A DNA stretch of 42,935 nucleotides from Mesorhizobium sp. (GCA_004020545.1 SAQE01000054.1:1-42935), one strand, 5' to 3'; positions 18,533-27,300 are shown, counted from the first letter of the stretch. Notes: generated from the letters alone by a model not told the origin. Made by a program: numbers and translations.

Positions 18533-19507
18533 TTGTCCCGTCCCCTGCCTCTCCTCCAGAAACTGATCGTCGCGCTTTCCTTTTTGATGCTGCTCGCCGG
18601 CTGCACCACCGCCGCGCCGCCGGAAAGCGTGCTCGCCGTCCCGGCGGCGCCGCAGAAATACGCGGCGATCGTGGTCGATGCCTCGACCGGCAAGACTTTG
18701 TTCGAGGTCAACTCGACGGCGCAGCGCTATCCGGCCTCGCTCACCAAGATGATGACGCTCTACATGCTCTTCGAGGCGATGCAGAGCGGCCGGGTGAGCA
18801 AGGAAACGCAGATCCCGGTCTCCGACCACGCCGCCTCGCAGCCGCCGACGAAGCTGCGCTTCCGGCGCGGCGAGACGATCGACGTCGATTCCGCCATCCG
18901 CGCCATGGTGGTGAAATCGGCCAACGACGTGGCGGTGGCGGTGGGCGAATATCTGGGCGGCGGCAGCGAGGACCAGTTCGCGGCGATGATGACCGCCAAG
19001 GCCCGCCAGCTCGGCATGGCGAGCACCAGTTTCCGCAACGCCTGCGGCCTGCCCGACGACGGCCAGGTGACCACGGCGCGCGACATGGCGGTGCTGGGGA
19101 TCGCGCTCGAGCAGCGCTTCCCGCAGCATTTCCACTATTTCTCCGAAAGCGACTTCATGTTCCGCGGCAGGCTGGTGCGCGGCCACAACGACATGCTGGG
19201 GCGGGTGCGCGGCGTCGACGGCATCAAGACCGGCTATATCCGCGCCTCCGGCTACAACATCGTCACCTCCTACAACGCCGACGGCAGGCATCTGATCGCG
19301 GTGGTGATGGGCGCCCAAAGCGCGCGCCAGCGCAACGACCATGTCGAGGCGCTGATCCAGCGCAGCCTGGGGCCGATGACCGCCGCCGCGAGCCAGCCCA
19401 AGCTGATGTATGCCGGGCAGCAGCCGGCCGGTTCGGCGCTGCCCGGGTTGCCGCCATCGGACTCGGCGCTGCCTGGGTTGCCGGCGTCCGATTTGCCGGC
19501 GCAGTAG
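18533..19507 (+). CDS. D-alanyl-D-alanine carboxypeptidase, serine-type (peptidase S11), lipoprotein
   Basis: This penicillin-binding protein trims the terminal D-Ala from peptidoglycan stem peptides in the periplasm. The active-site triad of motifs is complete: Ser69-x-x-Lys72 (PASLTKMM), Ser129-Ala-Asn131 (VVKSANDVA) and Lys232-Thr-Gly (GIKTGYIRASG). The N-terminus ends in a lipobox with Cys24 (LMLLAGC), so it is probably a lipoprotein. A TTG at 18533 is the only start that gives a full signal peptide; an ATG at 18587 would cut it short. The 324-residue protein lacks the long C-terminal domain of DacA and ends with a tandem SALPGLP/SDSALPGLP/SDLP repeat. It is bracketed by family B repeats. 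Confidence 0.92.
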   Translation: MSRPLPLLQKLIVALSFLMLLAGCTTAAPPESVLAVPAAPQKYAAIVVDASTGKTLFEVNSTAQRYPASLTKMMTLYMLFEAMQSGRVSKETQIPVSDHAASQPPTKLRFRRGETIDVDSAIRAMVVKSANDVAVAVGEYLGGGSEDQFAAMMTAKARQLGMASTSFRNACGLPDDGQVTTARDMAVLGIALEQRFPQHFHYFSESDFMFRGRLVRGHNDMLGRVRGVDGIKTGYIRASGYNIVTSYNADGRHLIAVVMGAQSARQRNDHVEALIQRSLGPMTAAASQPKLMYAGQQPAGSALPGLPPSDSALPGLPASDLPAQ

Positions 19508-19554
19508 GTGGACTGACCTTGGGGCGTTGCGGCGGCGGAGAAGCCTTCACGCGT

Positions 19555-19737
19555 CGGCGGGACAGCACCCCCCTCTGTCCTGCCGGCCATCTCCCCCTCA
19601 AGGGGGGAGATTGGCAGCTTCGGCGCCGCGCTTCATCCTGCAACGTTGGCGATTGGCGAAAGCCAGCGTGACGGCCAATCTCCCCCCAAGAGGGGGAGAT
19701 GTCCGGCAGGACAGAGGGGGGCGCGAAGGATCGCTAC
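19555..19737. repeat. Inverted-repeat element, family B copy 2 (doublet)
   Basis: This carries cagcacccccctctgtcctg, a C-run/G-run hairpin, gattggcagc, then gcaacgttggcgattggcga and a second hairpin ending tgtccggcaggacagagggg. The two half-units are in the opposite order to copy 1. It fills the gap between the carboxypeptidase and universal stress protein genes. Confidence 0.8.
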
Positions 19738-19745
19738 CCGAATGG

Positions 19746-20195
19746 TTATCTAACCACCAGCACCGGGATCTCGGTCAGCGACACCACTTCCGCCGTCTGG
19801 CTGCCAAGCACCAGCCGGCCGAGGCCGCGTCGGCCGTGCGAAGCCATGACGATGAGGTCGCAGCTTTCCGCGCCGGCCGTATCGAGGATCGCCTCGGCGG
19901 GCGTCTTGTTCTCGATATGCAAAACCTTCGCGCTCACGCCGAGCGCGTCGGCATCGGTCTTGCACTTCTCCAGCACCTCGCGGGCATATTTGCGCGCGCT
20001 TTCCTCATAGTAGACCAACTCGTCTCCGACCACATATCCGGCCATGGCGCCGCCCCAGGCGAGCGCCGGGAACGGTTCCGTGACGTGGACGAAGGTGACC
20101 GTGGCGCCGAGGCCCTTGGCCAGCTCCAGGCCGTGGGTGACGCCCTTGCCGGCGAGCTCCGAGCCGTCGGTGGCAATCAGGATATGCTTATACAT
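19746..20195 (-). CDS. Universal stress protein family protein (UspA domain)
   Basis: The 149 residues form one UspA domain, starting MYKHILIATDGSELAGKGV with the conserved Asp10. The ATP-binding pattern G-2x-G-9x-G-S/T appears in HGRRGLGRLVLGSQTAEV, so it probably binds ATP. Such small cytosolic proteins are induced under stress or starvation. The stop abuts family B copy 2. On the other side is a long gap with a family A repeat, so it appears to be a single-gene unit. Confidence 0.93.
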   Translation of the reverse strand: MYKHILIATDGSELAGKGVTHGLELAKGLGATVTFVHVTEPFPALAWGGAMAGYVVGDELVYYEESARKYAREVLEKCKTDADALGVSAKVLHIENKTPAEAILDTAGAESCDLIVMASHGRRGLGRLVLGSQTAEVVSLTEIPVLVVR

Positions 20196-20352
20196 GGTGG
20201 GCTATTCCTCTTCTTGCGGGCGACGCGCGCGCCCTGGTGGCGGGGTCAAGCGCTTGTGCGCGACCGGGCCTGAATTGGATATAGTTTGCCGGCCGGGCCG
20301 GCCACAGAGCTCGGATAAGGCCACCCGGCAGCGACCATGGCGCCAGGGTAGA

Positions 20353-20552
20353 CAATCGCCCACGGCGCTCCCCCGCTCCGTCTCGGCTTCGCCGAGCCAC
20401 CTCTCCCCCATTTCATGGGGGCGAGGAAACGCCAATCGCGAAGGCCGCGACCTTCGCAAGCCTGGTTTCCTCGCCCCCGCGAGAGCGGGGGAGAGGTGGA
20501 TCGGCGCGCAGCGCCGAGACGGAGCGGGGGCTGCGCTGCCCTGTGCGATTGC
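20353..20552. repeat. Inverted-repeat element, family A copy 2 (doublet)
   Basis: It starts with aatcgcccacggcgctcccc and ctccgtctcggcttcgccga. After the hairpin ctcccccatttcatggggg comes gcgaggaaacg. It turns around at about 20450 and reads back as ggtttcctcgcccccgcgag, then gagaggtgg and gccgagacggagcggggg. The 483-base gap between the stress-protein and DUF1003 genes (20196-20678) holds this element and no gene. Confidence 0.85.
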
Positions 20553-20678
20553 ACGTGGCGGCTGGCGAAGAGGCATCACAAGAACTTGTTCGGTCACACC
20601 AGCTTCACAGTCACCATGGATATGCCGCGCCGGCTTGGCGTATCGTATCGGAAAGCCCCGCGAACAGGAGCACTGAGC

Positions 20679-21599
20679 ATGGCCGGCGATCCCAAGGCGC
20701 AGAAGATAACAGACGACGAGAACGACTCGGGCGGCGAATATCTCGAGGCGGCCACCGTGCCGGAGGACGCGCAGGACGCGGCCGACGAGATCCTCGAAGC
20801 GCCGGAAGTGCCGGATTCGGAGCCCGCCCCGCCCGGTGCGGCGCGGGCCAAGCCGAAGAAAAAACCGTCGGCGATCAGCGGCCGCAAGTTCCGCAAGCGC
20901 GACCTGGTGCGCATCGACGATCTGAGGCCGAGCCTCGCCGACCGCATCCGCGCCGACCATCCGGACCTGCCGCGCGGCGCCCGCGTCAGCCGCGCCGAGC
21001 TTGCCCGCTATCGCATGCGCTACATGGAGGAATTGCTGCAGCAGGAGCACGGCGAATTCTCCGAGCTCGACCGCCAGGTGGTGGAATCGATCGCCAGGCA
21101 GGACACGATCTCGGAAAACTCGGAAGAGGAGTTCGAGGAGCACCGCTCCTTCGCCGACCGCGTCTCCGACAATATGGCCGAGTTCGGCGGAAGCTGGTGG
21201 TTCCTGATCTCCTTCGCGGCCGTGCTTCTGATCTGGATCGGCCTCAACCTCGCCGAGGGCACGACAGGCGCCTTCGACCCCTACCCGTTCATCCTGCTCA
21301 ACCTGATGCTCTCCTGCATCGCCGCCATCCAGGCGCCGGTGATCATGATGAGCCAGAAGCGGCAGGAAGCGAAGGACCGGCTGCGCTCCTTCAACGATTA
21401 CCGGGTGAACCTGAAGGCCGAGCTGGAGGTGCGGCACCTGCACGAAAAGCTCGACTACCTCATCTCGCGCCAATGGCAGCGCCTGGCCGAAATGCAGCAG
21501 ATGCAGCTTGATGCCATGCACGAGCTGACCGCGAAGAAGCAGAAGCGGGCGGCAAGGGGGGTGAGACGGAGGGCGGCGAAGGTGCAGGCGGAGGGGTGA
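20679..21599 (+). CDS. DUF1003 domain membrane protein
   Basis: The 306 residues start at ATG 20679 after a CAGGAG site; the frame further upstream passes through repeat DNA. Residues 1-70 are acidic and then Lys/Pro-rich, probably disordered. The core has two transmembrane helices in the DUF1003 arrangement, WWFLISFAAVLLIWIGLNL and PYPFILLNLMLSCIAAIQAP, linked by an acidic/aromatic turn. The cytoplasmic QKRQEAKDRLRSFNDYRVN and LEVRHLHEKLDYL follow, as in the family. The C-terminus is basic. The family's role is not established. The gene ends within a few bases of a family A half-element. Confidence 0.9.
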   Translation: MAGDPKAQKITDDENDSGGEYLEAATVPEDAQDAADEILEAPEVPDSEPAPPGAARAKPKKKPSAISGRKFRKRDLVRIDDLRPSLADRIRADHPDLPRGARVSRAELARYRMRYMEELLQQEHGEFSELDRQVVESIARQDTISENSEEEFEEHRSFADRVSDNMAEFGGSWWFLISFAAVLLIWIGLNLAEGTTGAFDPYPFILLNLMLSCIAAIQAPVIMMSQKRQEAKDRLRSFNDYRVNLKAELEVRHLHEKLDYLISRQWQRLAEMQQMQLDAMHELTAKKQKRAARGVRRRAAKVQAEG

Positions 21600-21683
21600 G
21601 GGCCAGGAGCTTGGGTTCCTCGCCCCCACAAAGTGGGGGAGAGGTGGCTCGGCGAAGCCGAGACGGAGAGGGGGAGCGCCATG
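21598..21683. repeat. Family A element, single half-unit (copy 3)
   Basis: One half-unit only: cttgggttcctcgcccccac, a short hairpin, gagaggtggctcggcgaagc, then gagacggagagggggagcgc. It begins at the DUF1003 stop. The rest of the gap to the tRNA (21684-21822) shows small GC hairpins but no gene. Confidence 0.8.
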
Positions 21684-21822
21684 TCCGATAGCCTATCGGT
21701 CAGACAATCAACCATCACAGGCCGCCGTCAGCCCAATTGGCCGTTGAAGCCCGGAGCGGCTTCCGCTAAGAAGCCGTGGCTGGCCGGCTCACCGGCCGCT
21801 TCGTTTTCCGGTTTCCCGGGAA

Positions 21823-21899
<77 letters not shown>

Positions 21900-21923
21900 G
21901 ATTTGTCGCTTAGTCGCCCGGCA

Positions 21924-22838
21924 CTATGCCTCGACCTGTCCGTTATCGCGGTTAAATCCTCCGGGTTGGGTAGTCCAAAATTTCAACGTCACATGAGATA
22001 GGGTGTCGCGTGCGGCCACCATCCGCTGGTGCCAGTCGTTCTCCTTGTCGAGGAGGATTGCACATTCGGCTGCATCTTTCCCTAATAGAACCTGGTTGCT
22101 CAGCCGCGAGAAATACCAAGTAGTTGCCGCAGCGTAGAAAATAGTGCGATGCGAATGCGTTGTTGCGCGCCCAAATATGGCAGGCGCAAATATCTCTCTA
22201 TCCCCGAGCCCAGGGCTCAAGCTTGTCAGCGCGGCAGCTAGGTAGGACAGATGCGATGACTGTGAGAGTATCTCGTATTCTTGGCGACGCCAGCTTGTCA
22301 GTCTGTCAACCGTCTCGTTGTCTAGACCGATCTTCCTTTCAATAGAAATGACCTTTTCGTGCAGCCTCTTCGGTGAGACCACAGAGTGCCAGAAATCTTT
22401 GATCTGAGCATCTGTCTCAGCGGCGATGTAAGCTTGACCCAGTGGACGGTCGTGCAGCACTGCAACGCAGAGAAGCAGCGTTTCGACGTATGTCCGTAAA
22501 AGAGCCCTAGCCGACGTATCCAATCCCGAGATCACAATGGACCGGATCGACACGCCGAATGACACTGCCGAACCCAACAGCGCCCACGCAGCGCGCACAT
22601 TTTCATTTGATGGGCCGAACCCCTCCGCGGAGCTAAGCGCCACGTGTACATACGATAGAAATTCTAGACCAAATTCGAAAATCGCAAGGTGCGGCTGAAG
22701 AGCAGTGCTCGTTTCGGCTCGTGCCTCGGTCTCCGCTTCTAACAAAAGTTCCCTAAACCTATGTCGAGGGGGCGGATCACGGCGCATATCGCTGTAGACC
22801 GCGCGCCAGCGTTCTTCAATTTCATCATGGATGTTCAT
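21924..22838 (-). CDS. Orphan hypothetical protein, alpha-helical, atypical composition
   Basis: I do not recognise this gene with certainty. From the ATG at 22838 it has 304 residues, largely helical, with no signal peptide. Parts such as LDTSARALLRTYVETLLLC and LSQSSHLSYLAAAL distantly recall DUF5677-like helical proteins often found on mobile islands; this is a weak resemblance. The coding DNA is visibly richer in A/T and uses codons such as ATA, TTA and AGA that are rare in its neighbours, suggesting transfer. It lies 24 bases beyond tRNA-Arg and right next to a broken duplicate of a regulator gene, supporting a small acquired insert. Confidence 0.75.
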   Translation of the reverse strand: MNIHDEIEERWRAVYSDMRRDPPPRHRFRELLLEAETEARAETSTALQPHLAIFEFGLEFLSYVHVALSSAEGFGPSNENVRAAWALLGSAVSFGVSIRSIVISGLDTSARALLRTYVETLLLCVAVLHDRPLGQAYIAAETDAQIKDFWHSVVSPKRLHEKVISIERKIGLDNETVDRLTSWRRQEYEILSQSSHLSYLAAALTSLSPGLGDREIFAPAIFGRATTHSHRTIFYAAATTWYFSRLSNQVLLGKDAAECAILLDKENDWHQRMVAARDTLSHVTLKFWTTQPGGFNRDNGQVEA

Positions 22839-22855
22839 TTCTTGGATTGGTTTGC

Positions 22856-23149
22856 TCACACCAGCGTCTCCAGTATCGCCGCCGCCAGCCGCTCCACGCC
22901 GTCCCGCGTCTGCTCGGCATCGCACGCCGCGTAGCCCAGCACCAGCCCCTGGGTCGCTGCCGTGTTCTGGAAATATTTCGACAGTGGCGAGACGTTGATC
23001 GCCCTCTTCGCGGCGGCCTGGCTGACCTTGATGTCGTCTATGCCTTCCTTCAGATAGCCCACACCATGGACGCCAGCTTCGGTAGGGACTGCGTAATCTC
23101 ATCGCGCAGGCGCTCGAAGATAATCTCGCGGAAAAGCTGGTGGCACTGG
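22856..23149 (-). pseudogene. Broken duplicate of the 3' end of the MocR-type regulator gene
   Basis: About 290 bases are roughly 85-90% identical by eye to the intact gene at 24249-24541. They encode the same C-terminal residues (GIDDIKVSQAAAKRAINV, then SPLSKYFQNTAATQGLVLGY). A frame change occurs near 23065, and homology stops near 23149. Only the last tenth to fifth of the protein is represented, with no promoter or start. It is a dead fragment left by a duplication or by a mobile-DNA event. Confidence 0.85.
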
Positions 23150-23220
23150 CTTGGGCGCTTCGGGCACCGTCCTCGTCGCGTCCCCTTGACTCCATCATCA
23201 GTCCACACTAATCATAAGTC

Positions 23221-23532
23221 ATGACTGTTGATAGCGCCCAGCTCGCGGCCCTTGGCGACACCACCCGCAGGCGGATTTTCGAGCTGATCGCGGAGCGGCC
23301 GCGGTCGGTGGCGGAGATCACGCGGCAGGTCGCCGTGTCGCAGTCGGCGGTGTCGCAGCATCTGAAGGTGCTCAAAGATTCGCGGCTGGTGCGCGCGGAG
23401 CCGAAGGGCGCCAGCAACGTCTACCACATCGACCCGCACGGGCTTGGCCAGATGCGCGCTTGGCTCGACCGGTTCTGGAGCAAGACACTCGCGGCCTACA
23501 AGCTGGCCGTCGAGACCCCACCGGAGGATTGA
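23221..23532 (+). CDS. ArsR-family winged-helix transcriptional regulator
   Basis: The 103 residues carry the compact ArsR/SmtB winged helix. Helix 1 is AALGDTTRRRIFELIAE; the recognition helix is VSQSAVSQHLKVLKDSRLV, followed by the wing GASNVYHID. There are no Cys clusters, so it does not appear to sense metals by the classical sites. The next gene, an SRPBCC protein, starts 2 bases after the stop, with its ribosome site inside this gene. In this common two-gene pair the regulator probably controls itself and its partner. Confidence 0.93.
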   Translation: MTVDSAQLAALGDTTRRRIFELIAERPRSVAEITRQVAVSQSAVSQHLKVLKDSRLVRAEPKGASNVYHIDPHGLGQMRAWLDRFWSKTLAAYKLAVETPPED

Positions 23533-23534
23533 CC

Positions 23535-24020
23535 ATGAATACAAGTGTCCCAATCGCGTCCGTGAAACAGTCCGTCGTGGTCGAGGCGCCGATCGAGCGC
23601 GCCTTCAAGGTTTTCACCGAAGGCTTCGGCAGTTTCAAACCGGCCGAGCACAATCTGCTGCCGGTCAAGATCGCCGAGACGGTGTTCGAGCCCCGCGTCG
23701 GCGGCCATGTCTATGACCGCGGCGTCGACGGCAGCGAGTGCCGCTGGGCGCGGGTGCTGGCCTATGAGCCGCCAACCCATGTGCTGCTCAGTTGGGACAT
23801 CAGCCCGCAATGGCGCATCGAGACCGACCTGGCCAAGACCAGCGAATGGGAAGTGCGCTTCACCGCCGAGACGGCAGGACGCACCCGCGTCGAGATCGAG
23901 CACCGAAATCTCGAGCGCCATGGCGAAGGCTGGGAAGGCGTGCGCGACGGTGTCAGCGGGGATCAGGGCTGGCCGCTGTATCTGCAGCGGTATGCCGAGG
24001 TGGTGGCGCGGGGGGCTTGA
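23535..24020 (+). CDS. SRPBCC (AHSA1-like) domain protein
   Basis: The 161 residues have the START/SRPBCC fold pattern: an opening strand VKQSVVVEAPIERAFKVFTE, then VFEPRVGGHVYDRGVDGSEC, and a closing helix containing GWPLYLQRYAEVV. These proteins form a hydrophobic cavity for lipids or other small ligands; the AHSA1 subgroup is often encoded right after ArsR regulators, as here. The ligand is unknown. A GGAGG site precedes the start. The gene ends just before a family A repeat. Confidence 0.9.
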   Translation: MNTSVPIASVKQSVVVEAPIERAFKVFTEGFGSFKPAEHNLLPVKIAETVFEPRVGGHVYDRGVDGSECRWARVLAYEPPTHVLLSWDISPQWRIETDLAKTSEWEVRFTAETAGRTRVEIEHRNLERHGEGWEGVRDGVSGDQGWPLYLQRYAEVVARGA

Positions 24021-24034
24021 GGGGCGGACAGCGC

Positions 24035-24229
24035 GCAATCGCATAGGGGCGCTCCCCCGCTCCGTCTCGGCTTCGCCGAGCCACCTCTCCCCCGCATTCG
24101 TGGGGGCGAGGAACCCACGCTTTCCGAGGGCGTGACCTTGGCGGTTAGCGTTTCCTCGCCCCCATGAAATGGGGAAGAGGTGGCCGCGCAGCGGCCGGAG
24201 CGGGGGCTGGCGCTGCCCCAGGCGATTGG
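24035..24229. repeat. Inverted-repeat element, family A copy 4 (doublet)
   Basis: It starts with caatcgcataggggcgctcc, runs through ctccgtctcggcttcgccga and a hairpin, turns near 24130, and returns as gtttcctcgcccccatgaaa and gagaggtggccgcgcagcgg, ending ggcgattgg. It is the same architecture as copies 1 and 2. Confidence 0.85.
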
Positions 24230-24248
24230 CCGCCAACGTGGCCGTCGC

Positions 24249-25841
24249 TCACCCCAGCGTCTCGCGTATCGCCGCCGCCAGCCGCTCCACCCCGTCCCGC
24301 GTCCGCGCCGCATCGCACGCCGCGTAGCCCAGCACCAGCCCTTGCGTGGCCGCCGTGTTCTGGAAATATTTCGACAGCGGCGAGACGTTGATCGCCCTCC
24401 TCGCGGCGGCCTGGCTGACCTTGATGTCGTCGATGCCTTCCCTCAGATAGCCCACCACCTGGATGCCGGCTTCGGTGGGGGAGAGCGTGATCTCGTCGCG
24501 CAGGCGCTCGGTCACGATCTCGCGGAAAAGCTGGCGGCGCTGGGCGTAGATGCGGCGCATGCGCTTCAGGTGCCGGCTCATATGGCCTTCGGTGATGAAG
24601 TCGGCCAAGGCGGCCTGCAGCAGGAGGGGCGCGAACTGGCCGGTGGTGGAGAGCGCGTTGGCGATGCGGCCCGCCATGTCGGGCGGCAGCACCATGAAGC
24701 CGATGCGCAGCGCCGGGAACAAAAGCTTGGCGAAGGTGCCGACATAGATGACGCGGCCGGAGCGGTCCATGCTCTGGATCGCCGGCACTGGCCTCCCTTG
24801 AAAGCGGTATTCGCCGTCGAAATCGTCCTCGATCACCCAAGCGTTGGCGGTCTCGGCGATGTCGAGCAGGCGCAGCCGCTCCTCCATGCGCATGGTGATG
24901 CCGAGCGGATGCTGGCAGGCCGGCGTCACATAGATGAGGCGCGGCGAAGGGTCCGGCGCGTCCAGACCGTGATGGCGTTTCGTTGAATCGCCATCACGGT
25001 CCAGCTCTTTGTTGGAGCATGATCTTTCTCCGAAAACCGGTTCCCACTTTTTGCCTTCGCTGACCTTCGGTTCGGGATCATGCCCTAGGCGCCAGCCGCG
25101 CTCCTGGTCGACCGGGATGGGCAGGATTTTTGCGCCGGCCACGGTGAAGGCGGCCTTGGCGCCGTAATAGCCGGGCTCCTCCATCCATACCGTGTCGCCG
25201 GGGTCGAGCAGCAGGCGGGCGAGAAGATCAAAGGCGGCCTGCGCGCCGGTGGTGATGACGATCTGCTCCGGCCGGCAGCGCACGCCGCGCGCGGAGAACA
25301 GATAGCCGGCGATCGCCTCTTTCAGCGCCGGATGGCCGGTCACCTCATAGGTGCCGAACAGGGTTTCGCCATGGCTGGCGCGGCGCGCCACCAGCCGGCC
25401 CCAGACGCCGAAGGGGAAGCTCGCATGATCCGGCATGCCGGGATGGAAGGCAAAGCGCCCCGGCGTGCCGTGGTGGCAGGGCTGGCTGAGTAATTCCTCG
25501 CCGCGCCGCGAGGGCGAACGCAGCGGCACCGGCGGCGCTTCGGCGAGCGCCTCGCGCGGGCCGTCCGGCAGGTCGACGATCACCGGGCGCGCGCCTCGGC
25601 GGTTGGCGAGGTAGCCTTCGGTGACGAGCTGGTCATAGGCCGAGATGATGGTGTTGCGGCCAAGGCCGAGCTCGGTGGCCAAAGCGCGCGTCGAGGGCAG
25701 TTCAGAGCCCGGCGCCAGCGTGCGGTTGCGGATGATGGCGACGAGGCCGTGATAGAGCTGGCGGGAGAGGTGCTCGGGGCTCGAGCGGTTGACGGCCAGC
25801 ATGTCGAGGGGGAAGGCCTGGGGTTTGGGGTGGAGTCGCAT
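24249..25841 (-). CDS. MocR/PdxR-type regulator (GntR HTH fused to aminotransferase domain)
   Basis: The protein has 530 residues. The N-terminal GntR winged helix is visible in LSRQLYHGLVAIIRNRTL, and LPSTRALATELGLGRNTIIS. It is joined to a type I aminotransferase-like domain that would hold PLP on the Lys in GTFAKLLFPALR. Such proteins regulate pyridoxal or amino-acid genes in response to PLP or its adducts. The start at 25841 follows an excellent AGGAGGT site; a GTG 9 bases upstream is less likely. Around residues 255-290 there is an extra, charged segment absent from the family layout. It is encoded by an in-frame palindromic repeat (24961-25085). Confidence 0.92.
   Translation of the reverse strand: MRLHPKPQAFPLDMLAVNRSSPEHLSRQLYHGLVAIIRNRTLAPGSELPSTRALATELGLGRNTIISAYDQLVTEGYLANRRGARPVIVDLPDGPREALAEAPPVPLRSPSRRGEELLSQPCHHGTPGRFAFHPGMPDHASFPFGVWGRLVARRASHGETLFGTYEVTGHPALKEAIAGYLFSARGVRCRPEQIVITTGAQAAFDLLARLLLDPGDTVWMEEPGYYGAKAAFTVAGAKILPIPVDQERGWRLGHDPEPKVSEGKKWEPVFGERSCSNKELDRDGDSTKRHHGLDAPDPSPRLIYVTPACQHPLGITMRMEERLRLLDIAETANAWVIEDDFDGEYRFQGRPVPAIQSMDRSGRVIYVGTFAKLLFPALRIGFMVLPPDMAGRIANALSTTGQFAPLLLQAALADFITEGHMSRHLKRMRRIYAQRRQLFREIVTERLRDEITLSPTEAGIQVVGYLREGIDDIKVSQAAARRAINVSPLSKYFQNTAATQGLVLGYAACDAARTRDGVERLAAAIRETLG
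24961..25085. repeat. Palindromic repeat inserted in frame within the MocR gene
   Basis: The first part is a 13-base perfect stem, GACCGTGATGGCG (24965-24977) with CGCCATCACGGTC (24989-25001). The second part is gagcatgatctttctccga, aaaccggttcccacttttt and gggatcatgcc. Its ends, GCATGATC and GATCATGC, pair. The latter closely resembles a very common rhizobial intergenic element. It encodes the charged, non-conserved insert of the protein without breaking the frame. Confidence 0.8.
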
Positions 25842-25910
25842 GGCTGTCACCTCCTATGACTGGACGGCAGTTGCCGATGAAGCAGCCGCGCCCTTGACCG
25901 TTCGGGAGAG

Positions 25911-25991
25911 CGAAATCGCAGAGGGCGCTCCCCCGCTCCGTCTCGGCTTCGCCGAGCCACCTCTCCCCCACATTCGTGGGGGCGAGGAAAC
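25911..25991. repeat. Family A element, single half-unit (copy 5)
   Basis: A single half-unit: aaatcgcagagggcgctccc, ctccgtctcggcttcgccga, ctcccccacattcgtggggg, gcgaggaaacttgg. The 514-base gap between the MocR gene and the iolE-like gene (25842-26355) holds this unit and no other gene. Promoters for both divergent genes must lie here. Confidence 0.8.
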
Positions 25992-26355
25992 TTGGCTTTG
26001 CGGGCCGAGTTCCCGCCCACCCCCGCGCCGACGATGGACGCTTAGGTCGGGCAACGAACCTCATCTCTTCCATATGCCACGCCCCTCCATGGCTTTTCCC
26101 CCATCCTGCCACAGCCGCCAGCGTTCTCAAACTGGTTCCTTCATTTTCCGCAAAACTGGCCCTCGCGAGGGAGACAGATCGGCGTAGACTTCTGCTCACA
26201 GACGTTGGGGCAAGACGTCGAGGCCGACACTGGGAGGACGTCTGGCCAGGCAAAAACGGCAGGGGCCATGCAATCGCCCCGCCGCAGCGCACGCAGCCAT
26301 TTTCCTCCCGAAACAATCACCCCGCAGCCTACCGGCCGCGGGCGGAAAGCGAGCA

Positions 26356-27300
26356 ATGACGACAGTTCGACTTGGCATCAACCCGATCACCTGGACCAAT
26401 GACGACGTGCCGGAACTGGGCGGCGACACGCCGCTGGAGACCTGCCTCAGCGAAACCGCACAGGCGGGCTATGCGGGAACCGAGCTCGGCGGCAAGTTCC
26501 CGCGCGACAGCCGCACGCTGGGTGCCATCCTCGACCGCTACGGGCTGGCGCTGGTCTCCGGCTGGTATGACGGCCGCATCTGCGAGAAGGAGGTGGAGGA
26601 AGAGTTCGAAGCGATCCGCCCGCATCTGACGCTGCTCAAGGAGCTCGGCGCGAGCCATGTCGTCTATGCCGACACCTCGCGCGGCCGCCACGGCGCGATC
26701 CATGATCCGATCTCGCAGCGGCCGAAGCTTTCGGCCGAGGAGTGGAAGCCCTACGGCGAAAAGATCACACGGCTGGCCGAACGTTTTGCTGATTTCGGCG
26801 TCGGCATGGCCTTTCATCATCACATGGGCACGATCGTCGAGACCGACGAAGAGATCGACATGCTGATGAAGGTGACGGGCAAGGCGGTCGGGCTGCTCTA
26901 CGACACCGGCCACTGCGCCTTCTCCGGCGGCGACCCGGAGCAGCTCTTGCGCCGGCATGTCGGCCGCGTCGTCCATGTCCACTGCAAGGACGTGCGCCCG
27001 GCGGTGCTGAAGAAGGCGCGCGAGGCCGACATGAGCTTCATGGGCGCGGTGATGGAAGGCATCTTCACGGTGCCGGGCGACGGCGCGATCGACTATGCGA
27101 GCCTGCTGAAAATCCTCGCCGACAACGGCTATTCCGGCTGGCTGGTGGTGGAGGCCGAGCAGGACCCGGCCAAGGCGCATCCGCTGACCTATGCTACAAT
27201 GGGTTATCGCAATCTGCGCGACCTCGCCCGCGAGGCCGGCTTCACGGTCGACGAGCGGAAGGGCTTGGCGTCAAGCGGGGAGCGGCGGGGAGGGCGATGA
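26356..27300 (+). CDS. iolE: Myo-inosose-2 dehydratase-like protein (IolE family)
   Basis: IolE removes water from 2-keto-myo-inositol (inosose) to give a diketone in the inositol pathway. The 314-residue TIM-barrel protein begins MTTVRLGINPITWTNDDVPE, an opening characteristic of the family. It shows metal-ligand-type segments MAFHHHMGTIVETDEE, LLYDTGHCAFSGGD and VVHVHCKDVRP, and then GWLVVEAEQDPAKAHP. It is the first gene of the operon and its stop overlaps the ATG of the ABC ATPase gene by 4 bases. A related sugar-acid or polyol dehydratase cannot be excluded. Confidence 0.88.
   Translation: MTTVRLGINPITWTNDDVPELGGDTPLETCLSETAQAGYAGTELGGKFPRDSRTLGAILDRYGLALVSGWYDGRICEKEVEEEFEAIRPHLTLLKELGASHVVYADTSRGRHGAIHDPISQRPKLSAEEWKPYGEKITRLAERFADFGVGMAFHHHMGTIVETDEEIDMLMKVTGKAVGLLYDTGHCAFSGGDPEQLLRRHVGRVVHVHCKDVRPAVLKKAREADMSFMGAVMEGIFTVPGDGAIDYASLLKILADNGYSGWLVVEAEQDPAKAHPLTYATMGYRNLRDLAREAGFTVDERKGLASSGERRGGR

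Noticed and set aside
21900-26355. An integrative element with integrase and attachment sites after tRNA-Arg
   Set aside because: No integrase gene and no repeated tRNA 3' end were found; only the composition of one gene and a duplicated fragment hint at acquisition.
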